A stretch of 64,000 bases of DNA from Rattus norvegicus (GCF_036323735.1 NC_086029.1:13687816-13751815), one strand, 5' to 3'. Shown: positions 34,837 to 46,104, counted from the first letter of the stretch. The notes: generated from the sequence alone by a model not told the origin. Numbers and translations are program-made.

Positions 34837-35236
34837 GTAAATAGCTTTAAAATCTTATCCCGCATACTATCAATGTTGTATTTTATTCATATCTGTCAAT
34901 CCGTTTATACATAACATTTAAAACTCAATACTCAACAAAGCATGTTTTAGATAAAATTCTGTTACTCAAGGGAAGAGGAAAGCAAGCACTTGAACCATAA
35001 AAAGACTTTCTTCTGCTATACTGCCAAGCTAGCATAGCATAGCATCTTTCAGTTTAACTGAGAAATTCTCTTGAACTTTGACAGAACAAAAGCACAGGTG
35101 GAAACTTTTAGGGAGGTCCATTAGTACTAACTTTTGTGAAGCAACAGGAATGGAAATATCCTGGCTTTAGGTTAATTTCTATGGTGAGTTCTGATCAAGG
35201 ATGCTGTGATACAATTACATCTTTTCATTTTCTCAG

Positions 35237-35323
35237 GTTGTCTGGGCGCATTCCGAGTTGGCGCATTCAGTGCTGCGAGGCAGTCAGCTAATGCTTACCC
35301 TGACCTCAGGAGCTGTGTCAATG
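35237..35323 (+). CDS. Pros1: Pros1 exon 4: thrombin-sensitive loop
   Basis: The acceptor is 'attttctcag' and the donor 'gtaagtcac'; the exon is 87 bp. It encodes the disulphide loop between Cys47 and Cys72 of mature protein S that thrombin or factor Xa cleaves to abolish cofactor activity. In human the cleavable arginines are 49, 60 and 70. Here position 49 is Gly (CLGAFRVG), a new Arg stands at 52, and Arg60 (AARQS) and Arg70 (DLRSC) are kept. Loss and displacement of one site may change cleavage by thrombin. Confidence 0.97.
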
Positions 35324-35933
35324 GTAAGTCACTGTTTAAAAACAACACAGAAAAAAAAGCAACAAACAAACGAACAAAAAACAAAAACAAACAAAAATAC
35401 ATAGAAGCCTTGTAAGTAAAATACACTGTGCTGATAAAAAACGATGTTTGATAACCAATAAGTGGACTCCTGGAGGGGGCGCTGCACCAAGCAGAAATGC
35501 ATTTTTGAACTGCATATAGAAGCATAATTAATTTTCCATTGTAAATGCATCTGTTATACTTAGAAAGAAAAATTCCCTGAACATTTCAACTCAGTGGTGG
35601 TCAGTGAGATTAGGCTTCAAATTACTGGCTATCAGAAATTTTATTTCTAGCATCTTTATTTTGGCTAGAATTATATAATCACATAGTATGACTAAACATT
35701 ATAGTTAACTGGTAGGTCAGAGGAAAGCCACGTGCATTCTTTTAACTTTTAGACACTGATGATATAAATATGAAACATGTGCATGATAACAGCCCACGTT
35801 ATTCTCTGAAGTTTCTACAGGGCCTACGGTGACCACCATTTGACAGTTGTGCTCATTTTCTTTTGTTTTTCTGCAAGTCATTTTCCAGTGTTGGAAAACC
35901 GTTATCTCATGTATTTTAATAAGAATTCTACTT

Positions 35934-36035
35934 TTTTTTTTTTTTTGGTTCTTTTTTTTTCGGAGCTGGGGACCGAACCCAGGGCCTTGCGCTTCCTAGG
36001 TAAGCGCTCTACCACTGAGCTAAATCCTCAGCCCC
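35934..36035 (-). mobile_element. ID SINE, antisense
   Basis: The T-rich tail 'ttttggttcttttttttcgg' leads into the complete ID core up to 'ctaaatcctcagcccc'. The perfect 13-bp duplication AAGAATTCTACTT flanks it (35921-35933 and 36036-36048). Confidence 0.96.
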
Positions 36036-36189
36036 AAGAATTCTACTTGTTTAAGGCAAGAAGGTCCCTTTTATTCCACCTTGCTTCAAGTCAAATATTG
36101 TCAAATTCTATTGTCTCGCAGAGAATAATTTGCTTGGCCTGTCTTCCTCATGAAAGTGTTTTAAGGCTTAAATCAAGTGAAATGTTTTC

Positions 36190-36290
36190 CTGGCTCCGTG
36201 GTATTTAACTTGGGAGGCAGAGGCAGGCAAATCTCTGTGAGTTTAAGGCCAGCCTGGTCTACATAGTAAGTTTGAGGACATTCAGAGCCT
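36190..36290 (+). repeat. B1 SINE fragment
   Basis: 'cttgggaggcagaggcaggc' and 'aaggccagcctggtctacat' are the B1 middle and 3' half. Confidence 0.85.
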
Positions 36291-36299
36291 TATATCACT

Positions 36300-36315
36300 A
36301 TTTCATTTCTTCTGC

Positions 36316-36346
<31 letters not shown>

Positions 36347-36428
36347 CTTCCTTCCTTTCTTCCGTCCTTTCTTTTCCTTCTTTTTTCCTTCTTTCCATCC
36401 CTTTCTCTCTCTCTCTCTCTCTCTCTCC

Positions 36429-36479
<51 letters not shown>

Positions 36480-36560
36480 TCCTTTCTTCCTTCCTTCCTT
36501 CCATCCTTCCTTCCTTCCTTCCATCCTTCCTTCCTTTCTTCCTTCCTTTCTCTCTTTCTT
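36300..36560. repeat. Polypyrimidine tract, (TTTC/TTCC/TC)n
   Basis: About 250 bp of nearly pure C and T on the + strand, built from TC, TTTC and TTCC/ATCC runs. The open frames of over 70 codons on both strands are repeat artefacts. Its mirror symmetry could support triplex (H-DNA) structure. It ends about 350 bp before exon 5. Confidence 0.95.
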
Positions 36561-36755
36561 GCCCAGTTTGGCCTTGAACTGGCTGTACAGCCATAGATGA
36601 CCTTCAACTCATGATCTCCCTCTCCATCTCCTGAGTACTGGGATCACAGGCATGAGCCCACCCCATCAAGTATATGCAGTGGTTGATATCAAACCAAGTA
36701 ATTTGCACATGCTAGACAGTAACTCTACCAACTGAGTCACACAATCCAGGCCACA
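36561..36755 (-). repeat. B4 (ID-B1 composite) SINE, antisense
   Basis: 'cagtttggccttgaactggc' and 'ctgagtactgggatcacagg' are antisense B1. 'tagacagtaactctaccaac' and 'tgagtcacacaatccaggcc' are an antisense ID-like part, in the order of a B4 dimer. Confidence 0.7.
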
Positions 36756-36906
36756 CTCCGTTTTTAATGAGCAAGCACTGTTTGAAAGAAGGCGAAGGAA
36801 TGCATCATACCCCTATTGGTTGTAGGCATGCAATTGTATGTTTCCAGGTCTGCTGTTGACTTTCCTTTGCTGAGGTGAAAATTAAGTAGAGGTCTGTTTC
36901 CTTCAG

Positions 36907-37029
36907 CCATCCCAGACCAATGTGACCCTATGCCATGCAATGAAGATGGGTATCTGAGCTGCAAAGACGGCCAAGGTGCTTTTACTTGCATCTGTAAACC
37001 AGGCTGGCAAGGAGACAAGTGTCAGTTTG
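36907..37029 (+). CDS. Pros1: Pros1 exon 5: EGF domain 1
   Basis: The acceptor is 'tttccttcag' and the donor 'gtatgtata'; the exon is 123 bp and symmetric (phase 1 to 1). It encodes a six-cysteine EGF fold from QCDPMPC to GWQGDKC. The CKDGQGAFTCIC segment carries the Asp that is beta-hydroxylated in human protein S. EGF1 contributes to activated protein C cofactor activity. Spacing to exon 6 is only 103 bp, so both splice as a tight pair. Confidence 0.97.
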
Positions 37030-37132
37030 GTATGTATACAAAATCCACACCCACTGGCTTTTCTAGAATGGCTGCATGACAAATTATCCGAAGATCGTAT
37101 TTCTTTAAAAATAACATAGTTTTCCATTGTAG

Positions 37133-37264
37133 ATATAAATGAATGCAAAGATCCCTCAAATATCAATGGGGGCTGTAGCCAGACTTGTGACAATACTCCT
37201 GGAAGTTACCACTGCTCCTGTAAAATTGGCTTTGCTATGCTCACAAATAAGAAAGACTGCAAAG
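37133..37264 (+). CDS. Pros1: Pros1 exon 6: EGF domain 2 (calcium-binding)
   Basis: The acceptor is 'ttccattgtag' and the donor 'gtaagagcc'; the exon is 132 bp, phase 1 to 1. It starts DINEC, the Ca2+-binding signature, and contains CDNTPGSYHCSC, whose Asn fits the consensus for beta-hydroxylation. All six cysteines are present. The tandem Ca2+-binding EGF modules stiffen the protein and bind Ca2+ with high affinity in human protein S. Confidence 0.97.
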
Positions 37265-37621
37265 GTAAGAGCCCAGAAACTGAATACAAATGCATTCACT
37301 GTGTGAGGCCAGTAGGGGAATTTCCCTGGGCAAGTTCTGCGAAGCACTCTGGTCAGAAAGTACTGACAGTACATGTGCCTCTATGTTAAGATGCTGTGTA
37401 ATTCTGTCTTAGTTTATGATACCAATGACAAGAGTATTTCATATTCTTCTTGTGTGTGCATATACCCAAGTGCATATTTCAAGGATTCATTTAGTTATAA
37501 ATAAAGGTAGTTTAAGCATAAATAAAAGGAGAGTCTTTGGTGCTACTGACTTTGCAAAGACATTGTTCCATATTCAGAATCAGCTACTATCCTTCTGTTG
37601 TTCCTTAAGAACAGCAGCTAC

Positions 37622-38183
37622 TGCCACACATGTGGCCCATACATATACAGCCACTCAATTAGACAAGATGGATGAAGCAAAGAAGTGCAGGCCGACAGGA
37701 ACCGGATGTAGATGTCTCCTGAGAGACACAGCCAGAATACAGCAAATACAGAGGCGAATGCCAGCAGCAAACCACTGAACTGAGAATAGGTCCCCCGTCG
37801 AAGGAATCAGAGACAGAACTGGAAGAGCTTGAAGGGGCTCGAGACCCCCATATGAACAACAATGCCAACCAACCACAGCTTCCAAGGGACTAAGCCACTA
37901 CCCAAAGACTATACATGGACTGACCCTTGGCTCCATCCTCATTGGTAGCAATGAATATCCTAGTAAGAGCACCAGTGGAAGGGGAAGCCCTTGGTTCTGC
38001 CAAGACTGAACCCCCAGTGAACGTGATTGTTGGGGGGAGGGTGGTAATGGGGGAGGTTAGGGAGGGGAACACCCATATAGAAGGGGAGGCGGAGAGGTTA
38101 GGGGGATGTTGGCCCAGAAACCGGGAAAGGGAATAACAATCGAAATGTAAATAAGAAATACTCAAGTTAATAAAGAAAAAAAA
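37622..38183 (+). mobile_element. 5'-truncated L1 (3' UTR only), sense
   Basis: 'acaagatggatgaagcaaag' through 'aagttaataaag' and an A-tail is rat L1 3' UTR. The flanks AAGAACAGCAGCTAC (37607-37621) and AAGAACAGTGGCTAC (38184-38198) are a target duplication with two differences. Confidence 0.93.
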
Positions 38184-39116
38184 AAGAACAGTGGCTACAC
38201 AAAGAAACCTACAGTTCTTAATAACCACACTATTATATCTTCTCTTTGCTTTTCAGAAATATCTTTCTGATTTCCAAAATAAATGCATTATTTTGTACCC
38301 CATTTCCAGTCATGGTTATGAGAAAGATGGAGAATCTATTTTTCATTTCTTTACATCTATTCCTTTACAACTATTCCACCATTGCTCTTAAGTGTTTTTC
38401 CTCCCTCTGGATTTAAATAATCTGTCGGGTTAGCTTTTTGTATGTAGCTTTTGGTTTTCTTTATAAATCTTTGTCTCTCAAAGTTTTCCTCTTTTCTCCT
38501 TTCACATCCTGCACCATTGGGGTGCTTGAATTACTGTTAGAAAACTACAAATATTTATGCTAGGTGAGAATATACAGTTGAAGCCAGGATTCTGGTCCTG
38601 CTGTGAAATCTTTCTACAATGCATAAACCCTTAAAAAAAAGATTTCTTTCTTTCTCCTTTGTTTAGTTAAGAGGTTAAAAATTCAGTAGATTATGTGTGA
38701 AATTTCATTGTGTAAGCCTTTATTTTTGTCTTAGACAATCTCCCATCTGAACTCATATTTAAGGTACTTTCCAATGGCTTGGTAGTAGTCAGTATTGTAT
38801 AGTACATGGCAGTGTAATTTAAAGTGCTGTGGATGAAGCTGAAATGAAATGCATTTACTAACAGTCTCTTCCAAGCCATTATCCACTTTGTGACTGTACA
38901 ACTCACTTAAAGGTTTTAATTTGGCTGTTAGAGTATAGGCATCGTTAGAATAGCAGTTACCAAAAGCCATTATAATTCAGGATATCACATGCATTATATA
39001 GATAGTAACCATTCCTAATTTAATATTTTTTAATGTTCCTACTTTAATAATATCCTTACTCAAATTTTGTGGATATTTTTATGTTGAGTTAATACATGCA
39101 TGTACAATTATTAAAA

Positions 39117-39230
39117 AAGGTGTTTGTTTGTTTGCTTGTTTGTTTGCTGGGAATACATTTCATTGGTGGAGGGCACACTTGGCATGTGGAAGCCCTGGGT
39201 GCATTTCTCAGAGCTACCAAACTCCCAACA
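39117..39230 (+). repeat. (GTTT)n and an ID/B4 relic
   Basis: Six GTTT-like units are followed by 'tcattggtggagggcacact', 'tggcatgtggaagccctggg'. These resemble the tRNA-derived part of B4/ID SINEs. Confidence 0.55.
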
Positions 39231-40566
39231 GACTGTTTCTGCAGATCAGAACATATGTGATTAGCTCTTTATTTACATGATTTATGTGACCTATGCAGCA
39301 GAACACAGAATTTACAGAAAAATATGTAGAAAACTATAACAGTAGGACCTTGGCTGTGGTGTGGAAAGACATGGAATTGGTTGGCAGTTAATGACTAAAT
39401 ATGAATGTCTAAAACCTCAGTAGACATTAGATGTGGATACAGTGTCACCATATCTATGTGCTGCACCTAATTCTTATGAGCTATGTATTTCCCTACACAT
39501 CTGCCAAAAGCCAAGTAATTTAAGTAATGTGTTTTTATTTTCTTCTAAACATATGGAATTTATGATACCTAACTTTTCTTTAACTGAGGATTCATATTAA
39601 ATTTTGCAGAATATTAGAGATTATATAAGTATGAGGTGGTTTCCCTAACTAGCAATCTTTACATAATCCTTGTATCATTCTATCCACATTTAGAAGACAG
39701 GCATAGACATACTTGGGATATAGAACCATTTCCTTACTACAGGGATTAATTTTATTATTTGGGAGTGAGTTATTTGAAACAGAGCACATTTTCATCTGTT
39801 CATATGCCCAGATAAACATGCCAGTATTCAAAGTTTGAAATGCATTTCCTGATTGACTTTGTTCCTCCTTAACCTACATGACCAAAGATGAGCAATAGTT
39901 CCATCTATGCAGAACTGTTTTTGTTGGCTTGGAACTGTTACCTTCTGGCCCCAGCAACCTGTCTTTTGCTTCCCACTATACTGTACAAGACAACAAATGC
40001 ATCTGAAATTTCTAGAATATTAAAAGGTACTAAAGGGTACTAGAATAAGTGAAGTTTTAGAAATGCTTTAAGACTTTATTCAGTTCCACCTTAAATGTTA
40101 ATTATTGATTACTGTAGGAAAAACAGGTAAAAAATTAGGTATTTGTCTACTTCCAAGTAGACAAGATAGATAAAAGATAAAACAGATGAGTTCAGATTTG
40201 TTAAATATTTGTAATGAGGCATTAAATGAATCTACATTTACAACAAATTTCAGAAATATAGATTTAGATGTATATTTAAAGAATATTAAGAATATAATTA
40301 AGCCTCTTCTTTCATGTTTTTATACTTCTCCCTGGAAGATGAGAAAATTACTAAAAAACAAATTCTTTTTGTTTCATTTTTATAAAGGAATATCAGGCAA
40401 ATCCCTATGATTCATGCAAAAGTCATATTTAGGGAACTCAAATATGATGATAAATTTATTATTTTGCTGGTCTAAAGCTGTTGATATAAATATCAAATAT
40501 GGTTCAGAAATTAAATAAGTATTTATTTGATATTGGAAAACTTTAACATATTGATTTTATTTGTAG

Positions 40567-40692
40567 ATGTGGATGAGTGCTCTCTAAAGCCAAGTGTCTG
40601 TGGCACAGCTGTGTGCAAGAACATTCCAGGAGACTTCGAATGTGAATGTCCCAATGGCTACAGATATGATCCCTCATCAAAATCTTGTAAAG
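40567..40692 (+). CDS. Pros1: Pros1 exon 7: EGF domain 3 (calcium-binding)
   Basis: The acceptor is 'ttatttgtag' and the donor 'gtagactaa'; the exon is 126 bp, phase 1 to 1. It encodes DVDECSLKPSVCG through CKNIPGDFECEC to the final Cys (KSCK), a complete Ca2+-binding EGF module with the Asn hydroxylation consensus. The frame stays open on both sides by chance, but the AG and GT sites and homology limit the exon. The GTAGAC donor is weaker than its neighbours. Confidence 0.97.
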
Positions 40693-41127
40693 GTAGACTA
40701 AGGACGCTGTCACTGCTAATGGTAGAGATGGTGGGTTTGAACCCTGTGTTAATACCAGACAAAGCAGTGCTTTTGCTAACCCCTGATGTGGCTTGGTTGA
40801 TTTGTGATTACAGGCTTTCTTACAGAATAGAAATACCAAGTAAGACTCATGGTCTTTTGGGGTTTCATATTACTCATCCCATTTAATACAGCAACTTTCA
40901 TAAAAATTAGACTCCCTTGTTGTGAAAGCAAAATGAACACATTTTTTATAGCCTAAAGATAACCTTAAAAGAAAACTTGAATAGGAAAGGAAAAATTCAT
41001 ATAGACAAGGATAAATGGCACGAGCTTTAGTTGCGGGACTGAAACCATGAGTCTTCTTAGCACCTTAGATTTCATTCCACATATTTTTAGTCTTTTTTTC
41101 TGTGCATGTATAGGTTTAAAATAGAAA

Positions 41128-41345
41128 ATTGGAGCTGGTGAGATGGCTCAACAGTTAAGATCATTGCAGAGGCTCTTGCAGAGGATCTGGATTCACTTCC
41201 CAAAGCCCTAGGCTCCCAAACACTGGTCACTTCAGTTCCAGTTGGTCTGACTCCCTCTTCTGGCCTCTTCCCATGCCTGTGCATACATGGCGCACATATA
41301 TATGTAATCAGATGCACACATATGCATACAAAATAAAATAAGGTA
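41128..41345 (+). repeat. B2/B3-type SINE
   Basis: 'ggagctggtgagatggctca' is the B2/B3 head. 'ctccctcttctggcctcttc' and a terminal 'aaaataaaataaggtaaata' follow. Confidence 0.85.
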
Positions 41346-42140
41346 AATAATAATGAGAAAGTTGAAGTGAGACATTTATTACCTTGATTGATATTATAAG
41401 GGAGCTCTAGAAAGCTGAATATTACAGATCTGTGATGCCAAGACCTATGGTGAAGACCAGCCCTTTTGGATGCTACAGTCTCTTTGTAAGGTTACCACAG
41501 TGTCAGTGTGGATGCCTTGGGTAGCTTAAATTCATTATGTCTGCTTTTGCTTTAGATTGTTTATGAATTAGCTCACACATTCCTTTAAATATTTTATTAA
41601 AATTTCAAATCAAATTAACAGCATATCTAAAACTAATCATGTCAATGATAATAGAACACACTATATGATTGTAATGATTTTAAAGCAGAGAGCTCAGTGA
41701 CACTAATCAATCACTGTACCTCTGCAGCCTCCACATGACACTGTTTTCAAAACTCCAAATACAAACCATGAAGCAGATATGAGCTCTCTCTTAATGGTTT
41801 TCTTATTACAATCTGGTACTCTAATGAGCCTTTCTGTCCTGGAGTTTATATAAATGAAAGTGGTTTTATAATATATGGGCTTTTTTTCTAATTGTTTATA
41901 GTGCTGTTGAAATGTGGAAGCATTACTTCACACTTCATCCACACTCATACGTCTGCTTTTCACTGTTTCTCATGGCAATTTCTGTAGGAAACTTAGGAGT
42001 TCTGATTCTCTGAAACAGAGATAAGCAGGGTCCTGATTATAACAGAGACTTCCTAAATTCAGATGGGTGTAATGAAGGAGTTAGGTGCTAGTTTATATTC
42101 ACAGAACTTCCACAAGCCGGGTCCTTATCTTGTTAATTAA

Positions 42141-42182
42141 CCCTAACCCAAACCCTAACCTTAGCCCTAGCCCTAACCCTAA
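42141..42182 (+). repeat. Interstitial telomeric repeat, (CCCTAA)7 with variants
   Basis: Seven contiguous hexamers: CCCTAA, CCCAAA, CCCTAA, CCTTAG, CCCTAG, CCCTAA, CCCTAA. Four are perfect telomere units. It lies in mid-intron with unique DNA on both sides. Confidence 0.93.
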
Positions 42183-43077
42183 CAAAGGCAAATCTCATAG
42201 ACCACAGGGAAGTTAAGTGTTAGAAAGGAATTTATGATGAGCTCATAGGTAGTGTTTAAGAGGATGCAAATGAGCAGAGCTTCTGTGGGCTAGCAGCCAC
42301 TCCAGAATTGGGGTACCCCTGAGTTGCTTGATTAGGGGCTTACTGGAGGACTTCTGGCAGAAACTGTTGAAAAATGGGAGGTGTGTGTCAGTCTAGTCAC
42401 CTGCCTCAATGTCTACTTCAGGTCTCAGAGGTACAGTTTTGGTCACACCCTCAGATACAGCTTCTAGGCAGCTGTGTAAAAGGAGAGGCAAGATAAAAAG
42501 AAATCAGACCGGAAACTAAAACTCCCAAACTCTGGCATTTCTGGAGCCTCCAACAATGACAAGATCATGAACGTTTCCAGCCTCTGGCCAAGGATAAGCA
42601 TCAAAGTTCTTGTCCCTAAAGTGCCTGAGCAGCTTCTATTATCTGCTGTCATCAGTATTATCAGGTGTTTCATTGCCTAGATTGTAGTTTCATTTGCTAA
42701 AGGACAGATTTTTAAATGTTTGATAAATGGGTACATATATATCTTATTTTAATATTATATCATAATTTTAATGCATTTGAAGTATGATTAACTCTGGAAA
42801 TGTATCTTAAAGTATTTAAAGAGCATATATTATATGATAACATTAATAAGAATTTCATAAATTTATAATAGGGTATATCAAATGTAATTTCAAGAAGTTT
42901 CCATTGCCCAGGAATAGACTTTAGCTTAGACATGTTATTGCTAGGTGGAGAGTTGGGGACAGATTAGTTAAAATATTTCAAATTATGGAAGGGAAGTTTG
43001 AGAAACACAACGAACATTAATATATGCCATTAAATTTACGGCCACAAGCTCTCAATATTACCCAACACAACCACGAC

Positions 43078-43150
43078 AAATATTCATTTTTATATTCATT
43101 TATATTCATTTTATATTCATATTCATTTTATATTCATATTTTATTTTTAC
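43078..43150. repeat. TATTCATTTTA-type minisatellite
   Basis: About six imperfect copies of an 11-bp AT-rich unit (tattcatttta with 1-2 bp length variation). Confidence 0.85.
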
Positions 43151-44467
43151 TCTACTGTGGAAAAAAAAGTGATGAGTCAAATTTGCACTCTCTTCACTTA
43201 GAAATACCAACTGGTGATGGACGTATGATTAAATCAACGAGTACTAATATGTGATATGATCTCCAGTCTGAATCAAGAGAGCGAAATATAGTTACTCTAA
43301 AACGTAAAACCAAAGGTATTAATTTGTTGGAAGATGAAGGACTTGTGAGAGAGGTAGAGTTGGTTTTGTCAAAGCATCTCGGTGATGAAGAGAAGAGAAT
43401 GTGGAAAAGGTGGGCATCATCACCAGGGAAGAGGAAATGAGCTCATGCGGCCAATGCATTGATCTGTTATATAGAAGGACACTGAACCTGAAAGTCAGAG
43501 ATCAATGGCAAATGACCAGATAGTAAATGAATGGGTAGAGAACTTGGTCTAGATATGTGTGGTAGACAGTCCTGAGGATCTGAGTTAATAGAAAGAAGCA
43601 GAAACTATAAAAGGTGATAGATCGGTTAAAAGAGCAATGACTGGGAAGAGTTCTAATTGTCGCAGGTCTAGAGCCTAATTATAATTTATCTCAGGCGAGT
43701 TCTATAATAGCCACCTCTGGTTAGACTCAATATCCCGTGACTAACAGATAAACTCTCTTGGGAATTCATAAACTTAACAAAACCCTAGCTTTGACAAACA
43801 AAAGGTAACATTTGATGTCTATCCACTTTAGGTTTTTAATGTTTTCACTAGTGTATTTAACAAGTACCTTGACTTGTAAATTTCTTTGTTCTCTTACTAT
43901 TAAAAAATCCATTAAAGTGCTCTATGTTGGAGCCTGAGATTTATGCTCACATCAGTCTGTGTCCTTGGACAGTATTACTCCTATTTGATTAGAAAATAAG
44001 CCATTCCTTATCTCTTTTGAATAAAAAACAATATGGCCAGTATTAATTGTCGTCTTACTATACTATTAGAAAGAGCTTGATGTTTTGTTATTGTCACTTT
44101 ATCCCCTGATTTAACTTTTAGTCCATTAAGGTCAGCTTTCCTTCCCTTCATTCTCTCTCCTCCCATGTCTTCACTTTTAGCCTCCTGTTTTCTTCTCTTT
44201 TACAGTTATTCCTTATTTTCAAAACAAAGAATTGGGAGATGATTTTAATGAAATTCTTATAATCACAAATATCAGTGGGGGCCGTGAACAATGTTTGTTT
44301 ACGTTGCAAATCGGAAAATTAACATAATTACTACACTATTATTTATTGAGAATGAAAATGATAAAAATTGTTTTGAATATATACATTTTTATAAAAATGG
44401 CATTTGCAGTTCCCTGAAACTTCTAGGTCAAATGTTTACATATGCTGTCATGGCCATTCTGTTTTCT

Positions 44468-44469
44468 TT

Positions 44470-44513
<44 letters not shown>

Positions 44514-44588
44514 GAGCTGGGGACCGAACCCAGGGCCTTGCGCTTCCTAGGCAAGCGCTCTACCACTGAGCTAAATCCCCAATCCCTT
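44468..44588 (-). mobile_element. ID SINE, antisense, 87 bp upstream of exon 8
   Basis: A run of 41 T residues (44471-44511) leads into the full ID core ('aggagctggggaccgaaccc' to 'ctaaatcccc'). A perfect 15-bp duplication GCCATTCTGTTTTCT flanks it (44453-44467 and 44589-44603). It is young, and its T-run will be length-variable. Confidence 0.96.
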
Positions 44589-44674
44589 GCCATTCTGTTT
44601 TCTAAGGAACTGGATCTGTGTCTATTGGGCCAAACATTTAGAAGCTATGAAGGGTTCTTCTCTTTTCATCTTAG

Positions 44675-44796
44675 ATGTCGATGAATGCTCTGAAAACACC
44701 TGTGCCCAACTGTGTGTCAATTACCCCGGAGGCTACTCTTGTTACTGTGATGGGAAGAAAGGATTCAAACTTGCCCAAGATCAGAGGAGTTGTGAG
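44675..44796 (+). CDS. Pros1: Pros1 exon 8: EGF domain 4 (calcium-binding)
   Basis: The acceptor is 'ttttcatcttag' and the donor 'gtaaacctt'; the exon is 122 bp, entering in phase 1 and leaving in phase 0. It encodes DVDECSENTCAQLC, the CVNYPGGYSCYC hydroxylation consensus, and the last Cys in RSCE. This is the fourth EGF module and the join to the LG region. A young antisense ID SINE lies 86 bp upstream of its acceptor and a sense B1 about 27 bp downstream of its donor. Confidence 0.97.
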
Positions 44797-44821
44797 GTAA
44801 ACCTTCTAAATCCCAAACTTC

Positions 44822-44940
44822 TTACCGAGGTGGTGCAGACTTTTAATCCTAGCACCTGGCAGGCAGAGGCAGGAGAATCTCTGAGGTTAGCCTTGTCTAC
44901 AGAGTGAGTTCCAGGACTACACAGAGAAGTGAGAAAAAAA
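44822..44940 (+). repeat. B1 SINE
   Basis: 'gaggtggtgcagacttttaa' to 'caggactacacagagaagtg' is a sense B1, ending in an A-rich tail with 'aaaaaaacaa'. Confidence 0.9.
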
Positions 44941-46104
44941 CAACCCCAAACTTCTTCCCTGTTTTCGGAAATGAGAGATCCAGGTGTTACAAGGATCCCT
45001 GGTCCTTGGCCTAATGATCGTCATTGAAAAGTTGAAATATAGAGCACAATGTGGAAGATAGGCGAGTTCATTATTGAATAGGGAAACATATTCACAGAGG
45101 GCAAGAGTGGTAAGTAGCCAGAGAAAACATTGCAGATCTGATGGCTCTCAAGGGATAAGAATGAAGAACATTTTCACAAGGTGAGAGTGGACAATTGCTA
45201 GATAGAATGTTGTGTCCTTATGTATGTAGTTTAGTCTTCCTTCTCCTCTTCCTTTTCTTCTTCTCCTGTATCTTTTTAAAGACATAAAATCTCTAGAACA
45301 GACAGCTTTCCCTAGTGCCATTTTCCTGCCCACATGATTGGCAGGCCTATCTGGCTGACTCTCCCTTGAGAGGGCAATGGTATGCCTTTGTTCTCTGTCA
45401 GAAAGCCAGATAGTTATCTATTATGAAGTGGTAGGATCCTGGAATCTTAACACTTGCACTTTAGATAGTTATCAAGTAATGACCTCTCTGCATGTCAGTG
45501 TGGCATGTCTGTCCTCCCAGCCTTCCTGATAGGGCTCCGCTCTCATTTCTCTGGCCAGTAATTAATGTCTGGCAGATGGACTCTGGTTTTCCAAGGAGCT
45601 GATTATAAAGAAGGCGTTCATCTCTGATGTCCTCTAGTTCCACTAAAAGGATATGACATAGAAATTAGTGAGAATATTTTATGGTGTCCTTCTGTTTGAC
45701 ATTCTGGCCAGTGTCCCCATTGCTTGATTGTGCTCATAAGTGTTCACATACTTCCTGGTGGAAACAAAATTGTCCAAGATTTAGTGAAAATAAATGTATC
45801 ACAATTAAGAGAACGTTTAAAACACACTTTTAAACACTCACATTTAATGCATAATTAACCCAAGAGATCAATTGGCAGGAAGGTTTTAATTTTTCCCTTA
45901 TTGAATAAACAAGACAACATTTGACCCCCCATCTCCCTCCTTTTTATTTCTTTTAGAAATAATAAGGCACATATGCTAGTGATTCTTTCTATTCTTGCAT
46001 TTTAAAACATGTAAAGGTGAAATTATATATGATTATGAAACAGATAGTTTAAAATACCTAAATAATGATTTCATTGAGTATAACTATGATTAACTATAAC
46101 TGTA

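Larger units (their letters stand above)
25614..35236 (+). other. Pros1: Pros1 intron 3
   Basis: The largest intron in the window. It contains LTR-like pieces, an inverted 82-bp retroposed pair, B-type SINEs, a MER5A fossil, an L1 3' UTR and a CA microsatellite. In 25620-27130, 27165-28440 and 33660-34520 I see only AT-rich unique sequence. Confidence 0.9.
35324..36906 (+). other. Pros1: Pros1 intron 4
   Basis: It contains an ID SINE, a B1, a long pyrimidine tract and an antisense B4. 35400-35920 looks unique. Confidence 0.93.
37265..40566 (+). other. Pros1: Pros1 intron 6
   Basis: It contains a truncated L1 (37622-38183) and a GTTT run with an ID/B4 relic. 38200-39110 and 39240-40560 are AT-rich with no feature I can name. 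Confidence 0.93.
40693..44674 (+). other. Pros1: Pros1 intron 7
   Basis: It contains a B2/B3 SINE, a short interstitial telomere repeat, a TATTCATT minisatellite and an ID SINE just before exon 8. 41350-42130, 42190-43070 and 43160-44440 show no element I can name. 42190-42700 is GC-richer and could be an old LTR. Confidence 0.92.

Noticed and set aside
36272..36607. Long Leu/Ser/Phe and Lys/Glu/Arg open frames on both strands
   Set aside because: They come from the polypyrimidine repeat, which has no stops in several frames.
37655..38228. Minus-strand open frames of 70-112 codons
   Set aside because: The same peptides occur opposite the L1 3' UTRs at 17431-18190 and 55000-55660, so they are L1 shadows.
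40527..40886. 119-codon frame through exon 7 as a larger exon
   Set aside because: Only 40567-40692 is bounded by AG and GT, matches an EGF module and keeps the frame with its neighbours; the rest is intron that happens to be open.
42141..42182. A true chromosome end or assembly join at the telomere repeat
   Set aside because: Only 42 bp, degenerate, and Pros1 exons continue in order on both sides.
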